Origin: Azospirillum lipoferum 4B
GTDB taxonomy: Bacteria; Pseudomonadota; Alphaproteobacteria; Azospirillales; Azospirillaceae
Assembly: GCF_000283655.1 (NCBI RefSeq)
Contig: NC_016624.1
Coordinates: forward strand, 248,001-312,000
Length of the DNA: 64,000 nucleotides
Direction of reading: 5' to 3'
Made by a program: the position numbers and the translations under genes. Below, one piece after another: positions 47,253 through 55,453 of the stretch. Numbering within the stretch: the first letter of the stretch is position 1; each line of letters opens with the position of its first letter. Below the pieces are notes generated by a model. That model had not been told where the DNA came from. It made no database searches and was given only the letters and a program-made list of their open reading frames with translations.

Positions 47253-47837
47253 ATGAAGAGCCTGTCGTCCGTCTGCGTCTATTGCGGTGCATCCAGCCGC
47301 GTCGCCGATGTCTACAAGGAAGCCGCCCATGCGCTGGGCGACGGGCTGGCCCGGCGCGGCATCCGCATGGTCTATGGCGGCGGCCGGGTCGGGCTGATGG
47401 GCATCGCCGCCGACGCCGCCATCGCCGCCGGGGGCGAGGTGGTCGGCATCATCCCCGAACACATCCAGTCGGCGGAGATCGAGCATACCGGCCTGACCGA
47501 GCTGCACGTCGTCGACAGCATGCACACCCGCAAGCGCATGATGGTGGAGCGCGCCGACGCCTTCGTCATCCTGCCGGGCGGACTCGGCACGCTGGACGAG
47601 GCCTTCGAGATCCTGACCTGGAAGCAGCTGCAGCTGCACGACAAGCCGATCGTCATCGCCGACGTCGACGGCTATTGGCGCCCGCTGCTCGGGCTGATCG
47701 ACCATATGGTCGCCCAGGGCTTCGCCCGCATCGACCGCTCCGCCCTCTACAGCGTCGCCGACCACGTCGATGCGGTGTTCGAGGCTTTGGAGGTGGCACC
47801 CGCCCCCGCCCATCCGGACCAGCCGAAGAAGCTCTGA
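47253..47837 (+). CDS. LOG-family phosphoribohydrolase (TIGR00730)
   Basis: 194 residues. PGGLGTLDE at 108-116 is the LOG signature, together with GGGRVGLMG and the phosphate-binding MHTRKRMM. LOG enzymes release free cytokinin bases from their riboside 5'-monophosphates, and bacterial members also hydrolyse AMP. In a plant-associated bacterium such as Azospirillum, cytokinin production would be a sensible role, but this is inference. Start with AAAGG upstream. It lies immediately before the dnaB promoter region. Confidence 0.92.
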   Translation: MKSLSSVCVYCGASSRVADVYKEAAHALGDGLARRGIRMVYGGGRVGLMGIAADAAIAAGGEVVGIIPEHIQSAEIEHTGLTELHVVDSMHTRKRMMVERADAFVILPGGLGTLDEAFEILTWKQLQLHDKPIVIADVDGYWRPLLGLIDHMVAQGFARIDRSALYSVADHVDAVFEALEVAPAPAHPDQPKKL

Positions 47838-47860
47838 GGCAGGGTCAACCCTTCCCGCGG

Positions 47861-47890
47861 TTATCCCCAGACTTCCCAGCCTGTGGATAA
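47861..47890. promoter_or_regulatory. Pair of inverted DnaA boxes upstream of dnaB
   Basis: TTATCCCCA (47861-47869, one mismatch to TTATCCACA) and TGTGGATAA (47882-47890, exact complement of TTATCCACA) face each other 12 bases apart and lie about 80 bases before the dnaB start. This suggests DnaA control of helicase expression. No AT-rich unwinding region is present, so an origin is unlikely. Confidence 0.55.
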
Positions 47891-47968
47891 CTTCTGTGCA
47901 CAGCTTTTGTGGAGGGTTCCCCGCCCTTCGCAGAGCGTTCCCGTTCTGTTTCTGCTATTGTGTCCTTC

Positions 47969-49474
47969 ATGAGCAACCAGACCTCATCGCTGTTCGATCC
48001 CCGCCCCTCCGCCGCGGTCAAGCCGACGGCCGAGTACCGCACGCCCCCCAACAACGAGGAGGCGGAGCAGGCGCTGCTGGGCGCGATCCTGGTCAACAAC
48101 AAGGCCTATGAGAAGGTCGGCGAGTTCCTGCGGCCGGAGCATTTCTACGACCCGGCCCACCAGCGCATCTTCGCCGCCATCACCAAGATGATCGACCGCG
48201 GCCAGATCGCGAATCCGGTCACCCTGAAATCGCTGTTCGACAACGATCCGGAACTGGCGGTCGAAGGCGGCAGCGCCTATCTGGCCGAACTGGCGGCCAA
48301 CGTCGTGACGGTGGTCAACGCCGCCGATTACGGCAAGACCATCCACGACCTGTTCATCCGCCGGCAGCTGATCGAGGTCGGCACCGACATGGTGAACGAG
48401 GCGTATCGCCACGACCTCGACATCACCGCGCTGGACCAGATCGGCGAGGCGGAAAAGCAGCTGTTCGACCTCGCCTCGACCGGCGACGTGCAGGGCGGCT
48501 TCGTCGCCTTCGGCGAGTCGGTCAAGCATGCCATCGCCACCGCCGAGGTGGCCTTCCGCCGCTCCAGCCACGTCACCGGCGTCACCACCGGCCTGATCGA
48601 CATCGACCGAAAGCTGGGCGGCCTGCACCCGTCGGACCTGATCATCCTCGCCGGGCGCCCGTCGATGGGCAAGACGGCGCTGGCCACCAACATCGCCTTC
48701 AACGCCGCTAAGGCGCATATGCGCTCCTCCGGCCAGGAAGGCGGCGTGGTCGGCTTCTTCTCGCTGGAAATGTCGGCGGAACAGCTCGCCACCCGTATCC
48801 TCGCCGACGAGGTGCAGGTGCCCGGCGACAAGATCCGCCGCGGCGAGATCCGCGACACCGACTTCCCGAAATTCGTCCAGGCCAGCCAGGATCTGGCGCG
48901 CTGCCCCTTCTATGTCGACGACACGCCGGCCCTGTCGGTCGCCGCGGTGCGCACCCGCTGCCGGCGGCTGAAGCGCACCTCCGGCCTCAGCATGGTGGTG
49001 GTCGACTATCTCCAGCTGCTGCGCGGCTCGTCGTCGCGCGGTTCGGAGAACCGGGTGCAGGAAATCTCGGAGATCACCCGCGGCCTGAAGGCCATCGCCA
49101 AGGAACTGGACGTGCCGGTGGTGGCTCTGTCGCAGTTGAGCCGCGCGGTGGAGCTTCGCGAGGACAAGCGTCCGCAGCTGGCCGACCTTCGCGAATCGGG
49201 CTCGATCGAGCAGGACGCCGACGTCGTGATGTTCGTTTTCCGCGAACAGTATTATCTTGAGCGCGCCGAGCCTTCGCGCCGGCCCGACGAGAGCGACGAC
49301 AAGTTCAACGACCGTTATCAGCGCTGGCAGCAGCGCCTGGGCGAGGTGCACAACACCGCCGAGGTGATCATCGCCAAGCAGCGTCACGGTCCGATCGGCA
49401 CCGTCCGTCTCTACTTCGACGGCCAGTTCACCAAGTTCGGCGATCTCGACCAGCACCACCAGAGCGACGAGTGA
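47969..49474 (+). CDS. dnaB: Replicative DNA helicase
   Basis: 501 residues. The N-terminal DnaB domain is followed by the RecA-like helicase core with Walker A GRPSMGKT (about 229-236), then VVVDYLQLLRG (Walker B) and LADLRESGSIEQDADVVMF. It unwinds DNA at the replication fork. I chose the ATG giving MSNQTSSLFDPRPSAAVK; the upstream extension crosses the DnaA boxes. The stop overlaps the alr start as GTGA. Confidence 0.97.
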   Translation: MSNQTSSLFDPRPSAAVKPTAEYRTPPNNEEAEQALLGAILVNNKAYEKVGEFLRPEHFYDPAHQRIFAAITKMIDRGQIANPVTLKSLFDNDPELAVEGGSAYLAELAANVVTVVNAADYGKTIHDLFIRRQLIEVGTDMVNEAYRHDLDITALDQIGEAEKQLFDLASTGDVQGGFVAFGESVKHAIATAEVAFRRSSHVTGVTTGLIDIDRKLGGLHPSDLIILAGRPSMGKTALATNIAFNAAKAHMRSSGQEGGVVGFFSLEMSAEQLATRILADEVQVPGDKIRRGEIRDTDFPKFVQASQDLARCPFYVDDTPALSVAAVRTRCRRLKRTSGLSMVVVDYLQLLRGSSSRGSENRVQEISEITRGLKAIAKELDVPVVALSQLSRAVELREDKRPQLADLRESGSIEQDADVVMFVFREQYYLERAEPSRRPDESDDKFNDRYQRWQQRLGEVHNTAEVIIAKQRHGPIGTVRLYFDGQFTKFGDLDQHHQSDE

Positions 49475-50610
49475 CCAAAGTGACGAGCGACCTGAACCCG
49501 CGCGCCGGCGCCATCCTCACCGTGGATCTCGGCGCCGTCGTCGCCAACTGGACGCAGCTCCGCGACCGCGTCGCCCCGGCGGAATGCTCCGCCGTGGTCA
49601 AGGCCGACGCCTATGGGCTGGGGGTGGCGCGCGTCGTGCCGGCTCTGGCCGCCGCCGGCTGCCGCACCTTCGTCGTCGCCCAGTTCGAAGAGGCGCTGGC
49701 CGTCCGCCGGGCGTTGAAGCCGGTCGCTCCGGAGGCCCAAGAGGAGGTGCAAATCTTCTCGCTGGGCGGCCTGCCCGCGGGGTGCGAGGGGGATTTCATC
49801 GCCAACCGCATCCTGCCGGTGCTGAACCATCTGGGCGAGATCGCCGCCTGGCGGGCCTTCGCCACCTCGCGGGGGGAGGTCCTGCCGGCGGTGATCCACA
49901 TCGACACCGGCATGAACCGCCTGGGCCTCGGCCCCGACGAGTTGGACGAACTCGCCGGCCATCCGGAATGGCTGGAAGGCATCGACGTCCGCTATTGGAT
50001 GACCCACCTCGCCTGCGCCGACGAGTTCGACAGCCCGATGACCGGGGAGCAGCTCGACCGCTTCCGCGCGGCGCTGGCCCGGCTGCCGAAGGCGAAGGCG
50101 AGCTTTGCCAATTCGTCCGGCATCTTCCACGGCAAGGACCATCATTTCGACCTCGCCCGGCCGGGCTGCGCGCTCTACGGCGTCAACCCGACGCCGCATC
50201 TGCCCAACCCGATGCTGGGTACGGTGCGCCTGGACGCGAGGCTGCTGCAGGTCCGCAACTGCACGGTTCCGATGACGGTCGGTTATGGCGCCGCCCACAA
50301 GGTCACCGGTCCGGCGCGGATCGCGACCATCGGCGTCGGCTATGCCGACGGCTACATGCGGGCGCTGGGCGGCAAGGGGCATGTCTTCGTCGACGGCGTC
50401 GCCGCCCCCATCGTCGGCCGCATCTCCATGGACCTCATCACCATCGACGTCACCGGCCTGCCGGAGTCGGTGGCCCATGCCGGCCGCATGGTCGAGCTGA
50501 TCGGCCCCAACCGCCCGGTCGACACGGTGGCGGCGGAGGGCGGGACCATCGGCTACGAAATCCTGACCTCGCTCGGCCGACGTTATCACCGGGTTTACGT
50601 CGGGGGATAA
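49471..50610 (+). CDS. alr: Alanine racemase
   Basis: 379 residues with a GTG start overlapping the dnaB stop. The PLP lysine is Lys44 in VVKADAYGLG; the conserved IHIDTGMNRLG, ANSSGIF, VGYGAAH and GRISMDLITIDVT segments are all present. It interconverts L- and D-alanine for peptidoglycan; dadA elsewhere in the window consumes D-alanine. A dnaB-alr pair is common in alphaproteobacteria. Followed by a structured, lower-GC intergenic region. Confidence 0.96.
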   Translation: MTKVTSDLNPRAGAILTVDLGAVVANWTQLRDRVAPAECSAVVKADAYGLGVARVVPALAAAGCRTFVVAQFEEALAVRRALKPVAPEAQEEVQIFSLGGLPAGCEGDFIANRILPVLNHLGEIAAWRAFATSRGEVLPAVIHIDTGMNRLGLGPDELDELAGHPEWLEGIDVRYWMTHLACADEFDSPMTGEQLDRFRAALARLPKAKASFANSSGIFHGKDHHFDLARPGCALYGVNPTPHLPNPMLGTVRLDARLLQVRNCTVPMTVGYGAAHKVTGPARIATIGVGYADGYMRALGGKGHVFVDGVAAPIVGRISMDLITIDVTGLPESVAHAGRMVELIGPNRPVDTVAAEGGTIGYEILTSLGRRYHRVYVGG

Positions 50611-50921
50611 TAGGCAAGGTGCAGAGCCTTGCCAGACGTTCTGTCTCACCTGACAAGATTTACACGGATTACACGGATTTTTATTTTACTGGCCGGGTGA
50701 ATACCTGGACCGAAAAGCCAAGACCGATCCAAGCGGCATCCGTGAAATCCGTGTCTAAATCCGTGACATCCGTGTCATTGTTGCCCGGCATAGCCGAGCT
50801 TTCCCGCGCCGCGTCGAACCCATCGCCCCTCCATTGCAAAGTCCAAGGATGACCGCGGCGTTCATCGGTGCTATGACCGCAGCGCCCAAATGAGTCTCAA
50901 ACCAAGGATGCGGGCCGACTG
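50611..50921. other. Structured intergenic region, lower GC
   Basis: 311 bases between alr and the second MlaE gene. The middle holds the CACGGAT/ATCCGTG repeat array listed separately. I see no coding bias. A five-codon ATG-to-stop frame (50908-50922) lies directly before the mlaE-like start and is probably meaningless. Confidence 0.6.
50658..50776. repeat. CACGGAT / ATCCGTG inverted repeat array
   Basis: Two copies of CACGGAT at 9-base spacing (50663, 50672) face four copies of ATCCGTG (50738, 50747, 50759, 50768). They can pair to form a long stem around a GC-rich loop of about 60 bases. The array is much more AT-rich than its surroundings. Confidence 0.75.
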
Positions 50922-51698
50922 ATGGGTTTCCTCGCCGCTACCGGCCGGGCCTTCCTGATCTTCCTGGAAGCAACCGGACGCCTTGCCCTGTTCACCGGGT
51001 CCGCCCTGTCGCACTGCGTGCGCCCGCCGCTCTATCCACGGCAGATCCTGCGCCAGATGATCGACATCGGCTATTATTCGCTGCCGGTGGTCGGGCTGAC
51101 GGCGCTGTTCACCGGCATGGTGCTGGCCCTGCAGAGCTACAGCGGCTTTTCCCGCTTCCAGGCCGAGGGCGCCATCGCCACGGTGGTGGTGCTGTCGATC
51201 ACGCGCGAACTGGGGCCGGTTCTGGCCGGCCTGATGGTCGCCGGCCGCATCGGTGCCGCCATGGCCGCCGAGATCGGCACCATGCGGGTCACCGAGCAGA
51301 TCGACGCGCTCTCCACGCTGTCCACCAATCCGTACAAGTATCTGGTGGCGCCGCGGCTGATCGCCGGCCTGACCATGGTGCCGCTGCTGGTGATCGTCGC
51401 CGACATCATCGGCGTGTTCGGCGGTTTCCTGGTCGGTGTCTACCGGCTGGACTTCAACGCCGCCAGCTACATCAACCGCACCTGGGAATTCCTGGAACCG
51501 CTGGACGTCATCTCCGGTCTGGTCAAGGCGGCGATCTTCGGCTTCCTGATCGCGCTGATGGGCTGTTACCACGGTTACCACTCCAAGGGCGGCGCCCAGG
51601 GCGTGGGTGCGGCGACCACCAACGCGGTGGTCTCGGCCTCGATCATGATCCTGGTGTGGAACTATCTCATCACCGGCCTCTTCTTCTCGACCAAGTGA
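50922..51698 (+). CDS. MlaE-type ABC transporter permease (second locus)
   Basis: 258 residues, the plain MlaE permease without a STAS domain. Membrane helices and the family motif ELGPVLAGLMVAGRIGAAMAAEIGTMRVTEQIDALSTL are clear. It forms the membrane channel of a lipid ABC transporter with the ATPase encoded 25 bases downstream. Unlike the locus at 28080-31695, no MCE or lipoprotein gene follows here. Start with a weak ribosome site. Confidence 0.93.
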   Translation: MGFLAATGRAFLIFLEATGRLALFTGSALSHCVRPPLYPRQILRQMIDIGYYSLPVVGLTALFTGMVLALQSYSGFSRFQAEGAIATVVVLSITRELGPVLAGLMVAGRIGAAMAAEIGTMRVTEQIDALSTLSTNPYKYLVAPRLIAGLTMVPLLVIVADIIGVFGGFLVGVYRLDFNAASYINRTWEFLEPLDVISGLVKAAIFGFLIALMGCYHGYHSKGGAQGVGAATTNAVVSASIMILVWNYLITGLFFSTK

Positions 51699-51723
51699 GC
51701 GGCATTTTAGGAGCACTGGGCCT

Positions 51724-52500
51724 ATGACCACTGTCCCCAAGATCGCGCTCAAGGGCGTCACCAAGCATTTCGGCCCGAAGAAGGTGCTGAACGGCATCGA
51801 TCTGGAGGTGGCGAAGGGCGAGTCGCTGGTCGTCATCGGCGGGTCGGGCACCGGCAAATCGGTGATGCTGAAGAGCGTCCTCGGCCTGCTGACGCCGGAT
51901 TCCGGCTCGATCCAGGTCGATGGCGTGGAGACGACCCGCCTGCGCTCGCGCGAGCGGGAGAAGATGCTGCACAAGTTCGGCATGCTGTTCCAGGGCGCCG
52001 CCCTGTTCGACAGCCTGACGGTCTGGGAAAACGTCGCCTTCGGCCTGATCCAGGGCGAGCATATGCCGCGCGCCCAGGCCAAGGAGATCGCCGTCGCCAA
52101 GCTGGGCGCCGTCGGCCTGACACCCGACGTGGCGGAGCTGTCGCCGGCGGAGCTGTCGGGCGGCATGCAGAAGCGCGTCGGCCTTGCCCGCGCCATCGCC
52201 GACGAGCCCGAGATCATCTTCTTCGACGAGCCGACGACCGGCCTCGACCCGATCATGGCCGACGTCATCAACGAGCTGATCGTGCAGTGCGTGAAGGATC
52301 TCGGCGCCACCGCTGTCACCATCACCCACGACATGGCGTCGGCCCGCAAGATCGCCGACCGCATCGCCATGATCTATCAGGGCCGCATCATCTGGACCGG
52401 CCACGCCCGCGACATCGACAATTCGGGCAACGCCTATGTCGACCAGTTCGTCCATGGCCGGGCGGACGGGCCGATCAAGATGCAGATCAAGGCGCTCTGA
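51724..52500 (+). CDS. Mla-type ABC transporter ATP-binding protein (second locus)
   Basis: 258 residues. Walker A GGSGTGKS, signature LSGGMQKR, Walker B IIFFDEPTTGLDP and H-loop THD are intact. The C-terminal extension (NAYVDQFVHGRADGPIKM) is typical of MlaF. Ribosome site GGAG upstream. It pairs with the MlaE-type permease before it; the MCE partner must be encoded elsewhere, or be that of the other locus. Confidence 0.94.
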   Translation: MTTVPKIALKGVTKHFGPKKVLNGIDLEVAKGESLVVIGGSGTGKSVMLKSVLGLLTPDSGSIQVDGVETTRLRSREREKMLHKFGMLFQGAALFDSLTVWENVAFGLIQGEHMPRAQAKEIAVAKLGAVGLTPDVAELSPAELSGGMQKRVGLARAIADEPEIIFFDEPTTGLDPIMADVINELIVQCVKDLGATAVTITHDMASARKIADRIAMIYQGRIIWTGHARDIDNSGNAYVDQFVHGRADGPIKMQIKAL

Positions 52501-52704
52501 GCGGAACGATCCCGGGAACTTGCCGATTTTCGAACCGGGTGCGATTCCAGCCCGTGACGTTCAGGTCCTCCGATATCGACGGAGCCTTCCTCGGCATGGG
52601 GATCACCGAATCGCGCTGAGGGGTAGCGATTGATGCAGATCCTGGCGGGGCTGTGGACGGTTGGCTAGAACGGCGGCCGGGATTCCGCTTTTCGAGGCTC
52701 CGCA

Positions 52705-52935
52705 ATGATCGTCTACGCCCTGCACTGCGCCTGCGGCCATGATTTCGACCAGTGGTTCGACAATATGGCCGATTACGACGCCAAGAAGGCTGTCGGCATT
52801 CCCTGCCCGTCCTGCGGCGGGACCGAGGTCGCCAAGGCCATCATGGCCCCGCGTGTCGGCAAGTCGCAGCCGGCCCCGGCCCCCGCCTGCGCACCCGGCG
52901 GCTGCGGTGGGGGCGGCTGTCCGATGATGATGTGA
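52705..52935 (+). CDS. Short DUF1178-like zinc-ribbon protein
   Basis: 76 residues. The start MIVYALHCACGHDFDQWFDN and the PCPSCGG and KAIMAPRV segments are the N-terminal half of DUF1178 proteins, which are usually about twice as long. Here the rest is replaced by a Pro/Ala linker and a Cys/Gly tail (CAPGGCGGGGCPMMM). Eight cysteines in 76 residues suggest metal binding. Ribosome site GAGG seven bases upstream. A short variant of the family is more likely than a frameshift, since the stop is clean and coding bias holds to the end. Confidence 0.72.
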   Translation: MIVYALHCACGHDFDQWFDNMADYDAKKAVGIPCPSCGGTEVAKAIMAPRVGKSQPAPAPACAPGGCGGGGCPMMM

Positions 52936-52947
52936 GGGGGGCGACGC

Positions 52948-53913
52948 TCAGCGCCTCCGCGCCTCCGCCGTCAGCCGCGGCTCGATGGTCAGTTCTTCCC
53001 GGCGGCGCGGGCTGCCGAAGCTCGGCTCGACTCGCGACTCGCGCGGCCGGTCGTCGCCGGCCGGCGCCCGGCTGAGCGGATCGACACCGCGCCCGCTGCG
53101 CCACCAGGCGAAGCCGAGACCGCCCAGCGTCGCGGCGAGCAGCCCGGCCACACCGGCGCGCGCGGCATTCGACTGCCACACCGACGTGCCGCCGCCGACC
53201 GCCACCGGTTCCTCCACCGGAACCGGCTTGCCGTCGGGGTTGGTCGCCGATACCGCCCCGCGCGGAGCCGCCTGCGGAGCCGGTCCCTGGGAGGCGGTGG
53301 AGGCGGGGGTGGCGGGGGTGGTGGCGGACTGGCCCGCTGCCGGCCGCGCCGCAACCGGCGCCACCGAAGCGGAAGCCGCCGCGGGCGCCTGAGGGCGCGG
53401 AGCCGCGGCCGGCGTGCTGTGGCCGGTGGAAGAGGAGGAAGACTGGCTGGACGGTGCCGACACCGGCGCGCCGCCGAACTGGGCCATGCCGCCGACGCTC
53501 TCGTTGCCGGATTCGACCCGGCCGGTGGGGGCGGCGCGCGGCGTCACCTCTTTCTCGTGGCGGGTCTGGCCGACCTGGCTCTTGGACAGGCTGCCCATGG
53601 TGGGGGCGGCCTTCTTCTCGCGCTCGCCCATCATCTTGTTGACGGTGGCCTGATCGAGATTGCCGGTGGCGGGCAGGCCGACCGACTTCTGGTAGGCGCT
53701 GAGCGCGGAGCGGGTCTCCGGCGTCATCTGGCCCTTGGCCCGGCCGCCGATGTTGTAGCCCTTGTCCTTCAGGAAGGTCTGCGCCCACTGGATATCGGCC
53801 GTCGATACCTCCGCCCATGCGGAACCCGGCGTCCAGAGCGCAAGACCCGACACCACCACTGCAACAGCCGCCACCGCGGCGCCACCACGCACCCGCCGCG
53901 AAATCCCAGACAT
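52948..53913 (-). CDS. Exported peptidoglycan-binding-domain protein
   Basis: 321 residues. A signal peptide (MSGISRRVRGGAAVAAVAVV to SAWA), a PG_binding_1 domain (IQWAQTFLKDKGYNIGGRAK, TRSALSAYQKSVGLPATG), a long Ser/Ala/Pro linker, then a second hydrophobic helix near residue 250 (GVAGLLAATLGGLGFAWW) and an Arg/Glu-rich tail. If the second helix is a membrane anchor, the PG domain faces the periplasm and the tail the cytoplasm. Ribosome site GGAGGG. Convergent with the DUF1178-like gene. Confidence 0.82.
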   Translation of the reverse strand: MSGISRRVRGGAAVAAVAVVVSGLALWTPGSAWAEVSTADIQWAQTFLKDKGYNIGGRAKGQMTPETRSALSAYQKSVGLPATGNLDQATVNKMMGEREKKAAPTMGSLSKSQVGQTRHEKEVTPRAAPTGRVESGNESVGGMAQFGGAPVSAPSSQSSSSSTGHSTPAAAPRPQAPAAASASVAPVAARPAAGQSATTPATPASTASQGPAPQAAPRGAVSATNPDGKPVPVEEPVAVGGGTSVWQSNAARAGVAGLLAATLGGLGFAWWRSGRGVDPLSRAPAGDDRPRESRVEPSFGSPRRREELTIEPRLTAEARRR

Positions 53914-54161
53914 CGCCTTATCCCTCCGTCCGTGACGCCAGACCGATTTCAGAGCCACGACACTCCCCCCGCGAATCGGGGACAGGGATCGTGTTACCAG
54001 ATTGTGCCGCTTTTCCGGCGGCGATTTTAGTGCGTCTGCGTTGTCCGCCACGCAGCGTTGCCGAAAAGGCGCGTTCCCGGAAATGGTGTGCGAAAATGGA
54101 TCGGAAAAGGCCGGACGTGGTAGCGTCAATTCGGGGGCAACATGTCGAATGCAGGGGCGCC

Positions 54162-54452
54162 ATGACCGGGTTCGAGAACGCATCTCCGTGGATCAGGCCG
54201 GGCGGACCGGCGATTGCCGTCCTGTCCGCCATCCTCCTGCTGTCGGGCTGCAGCAGCCCGCCGGCCTATCGGGAGTGGACCGCCAGCCCCGACGTGCCGA
54301 CCATCGCCTATGACGAATGCACCGAGCAGGTGGACCACACCATGCGCCTGCGCGGCTACCCCCTGCGCCCGCTGCCGGAAACGCCGCAATACGGCTATCG
54401 CAAGGAGATCTTCGCGCTGTGCATGCGCCGCAAGGGCTACGCGACGGAGTGA
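54162..54452 (+). CDS. Small predicted lipoprotein
   Basis: 96 residues. The signal peptide has a lipobox LSGC at 27-30. The mature part has two further cysteines (YDECTEQ and FALCMRR), with an Arg-rich segment between them (MRLRGYPLRPLPETPQYGYR). AGGGG five bases before the ATG. No family recognised. Divergent from the PG-binding protein gene across a 248-base gap. Confidence 0.7.
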   Translation: MTGFENASPWIRPGGPAIAVLSAILLLSGCSSPPAYREWTASPDVPTIAYDECTEQVDHTMRLRGYPLRPLPETPQYGYRKEIFALCMRRKGYATE

Positions 54453-54471
54453 CCGCCTTCCGCCCGCCCCT

Positions 54472-54891
54472 TCATCTCCCGCCGGCCAAATGCAGGTAGG
54501 CCAAGGCGCCGGCAAAGGTGCCGATCAGGATCACCGCCAGATAGACCCGCAACGGCAAAGCCACGGGTTCCACCGCCTTGCGCTTGCGATCCGGTTTCCC
54601 GGCCGGCGCCGCCTTCGGAGCCGGGCGGACGCGTCCCCCCGTCCCCGGTCCCTTTGTGGGGTCGTACAGCTCGATCAGCGTCCAGTTGAACTCCATGCCC
54701 TCATAGCCGGAGTCGGCGTTGTAATCGAGCTGGATCAGCCGGAAATAGGCCCGCGGGTTGATGCCGACCATCCGGTCGAAGCGGGCCTTGGCATGGGCAA
54801 GCTCCTCCCCCACCTCAAGCGTCTTCCAGCCCTTGCCGCGCGCCTTCTGGATGGCGAATCGGGTCGGCTGAGGCGGGCGCGGGGTCGGCAT
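54472..54891 (-). CDS. Hypothetical protein with C-terminal membrane anchor
   Basis: 139 residues. A soluble N-terminal part (FAIQKARGKGWKTLEVGEEL, NPRAYFRLIQLDYNADSGYE, MEFNWTLIELYDP), a basic Pro/Lys linker, and a single C-terminal helix (LRVYLAVILIGTFAGALAYL). Start chosen at the ATG although no ribosome site is seen; a GTG 11 codons upstream is possible. No family recognised. Confidence 0.65.
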   Translation of the reverse strand: MPTPRPPQPTRFAIQKARGKGWKTLEVGEELAHAKARFDRMVGINPRAYFRLIQLDYNADSGYEGMEFNWTLIELYDPTKGPGTGGRVRPAPKAAPAGKPDRKRKAVEPVALPLRVYLAVILIGTFAGALAYLHLAGGR

Positions 54892-55039
54892 GACGAGAAG
54901 ACCAGCTCGGAAAGAGTTGGACACTGTTTATCACGAATGGACCAGTCCATGTGTATGCATTTACCACGCTTCCACAAGGTGTGGTCAAAATTTGTCGCAG
55001 ACCAAGCACCTCCTACAGGCTTTCCGCAATTGGAGCGGA

Positions 55040-55095
55040 GTGGGATTCATGCTATATTTCCAAGCACATCGCTTATAGAAGAGCGATAATCCCAC
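55040..55095. other. Nested inverted repeat upstream of the two-gene module
   Basis: Outer arms GTGGGATT (55040-55047) and AATCCCAC (55088-55095) enclose an inner TCGCT / AGCGA hairpin (55069-55086). There is no T-run after it. It could be a cruciform, a small structured RNA or a mobile-element end. Confidence 0.5.
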
Positions 55096-55130
55096 ACACA
55101 AATGCAATCAATGGCTTCTTCACATCGATA

Positions 55131-55158
55131 TTGACAATAGCCTTCCAATCCATAAAGT
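55131..55158 (+). promoter_or_regulatory. Sigma70-type promoter of the two-gene module
   Basis: Perfect -35 TTGACA, 16-base spacer, -10-like TAAAGT. The predicted start near 55165 gives a leader of about 43 bases. Confidence 0.55.
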
Positions 55159-55181
55159 CCCGGCCCATTCCTGGTCCGGGA
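55158..55181. promoter_or_regulatory. Palindrome at the predicted transcription start
   Basis: TCCCGG and CCGGGA arms, with further CC/GG pairing inside, overlap the -10 end and the predicted start of transcription. That is a typical operator position for a repressor; alternatively it is a leader hairpin. Confidence 0.4.
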
Positions 55182-55207
55182 CAACAAGCGTTTGGAGGCA
55201 AACAGGG

Positions 55208-55453
55208 ATGGAGTTGGCGATGAGCAAGCCTGACGATCGGGACACACAGGACGGATCTCTCGAAGAGTTCGAGGAACTTGTTCGCAATCCCGCCATTCGC
55301 TCGGTGTCGCGCTGGGTTCTGCCGAACAAGGACACTCCCTTCGACAGCACCATACAGAAGGCGCTTTTTGTCAGCCAGCTGGATGATTTTTTCAATCTTT
55401 CCACACGTGCGTTCAAGGGCATTTCCGCGAAGGATGAAGAAACCGGATTATGA
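55208..55453 (+). CDS. Hypothetical protein, first gene of an unknown two-gene module
   Basis: 81 residues, acidic N-terminal half (DDRDTQDGSLEEFEELVRNP) and a more hydrophobic second half (IQKALFVSQLDDFFNLSTRA). GGAGG lies nine bases before the ATG used; an ATG four codons later (55220) has its own GGAG. No family recognised. Lower GC3 than neighbours. The stop overlaps the next start as ATGA. Confidence 0.68.
   Translation: MELAMSKPDDRDTQDGSLEEFEELVRNPAIRSVSRWVLPNKDTPFDSTIQKALFVSQLDDFFNLSTRAFKGISAKDEETGL

Larger units (their letters stand above)
54892..55207. other. AT-richer control region of the two-gene module
   Basis: 316 bases with markedly lower GC than the surroundings. Contents seen: a nested hairpin (55040-55095), a sigma70-like promoter (55131-55158) and a palindrome at the expected transcription start (55158-55181). 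No convincing coding frame. Confidence 0.6.

Noticed and set aside
47861-47968. Replication origin upstream of dnaB
   Set aside because: Only two DnaA boxes and no AT-rich unwinding element are present; a promoter role fits better.
50658-50776. CACGGAT array as a CRISPR or iteron origin
   Set aside because: Units are 7-9 bases in both orientations without spacers of CRISPR length, and no replication initiator gene is adjacent.
50908-50922. Five-codon leader peptide before the second mlaE-like gene
   Set aside because: Too short and without regulatory codons; chance occurrence is likely.
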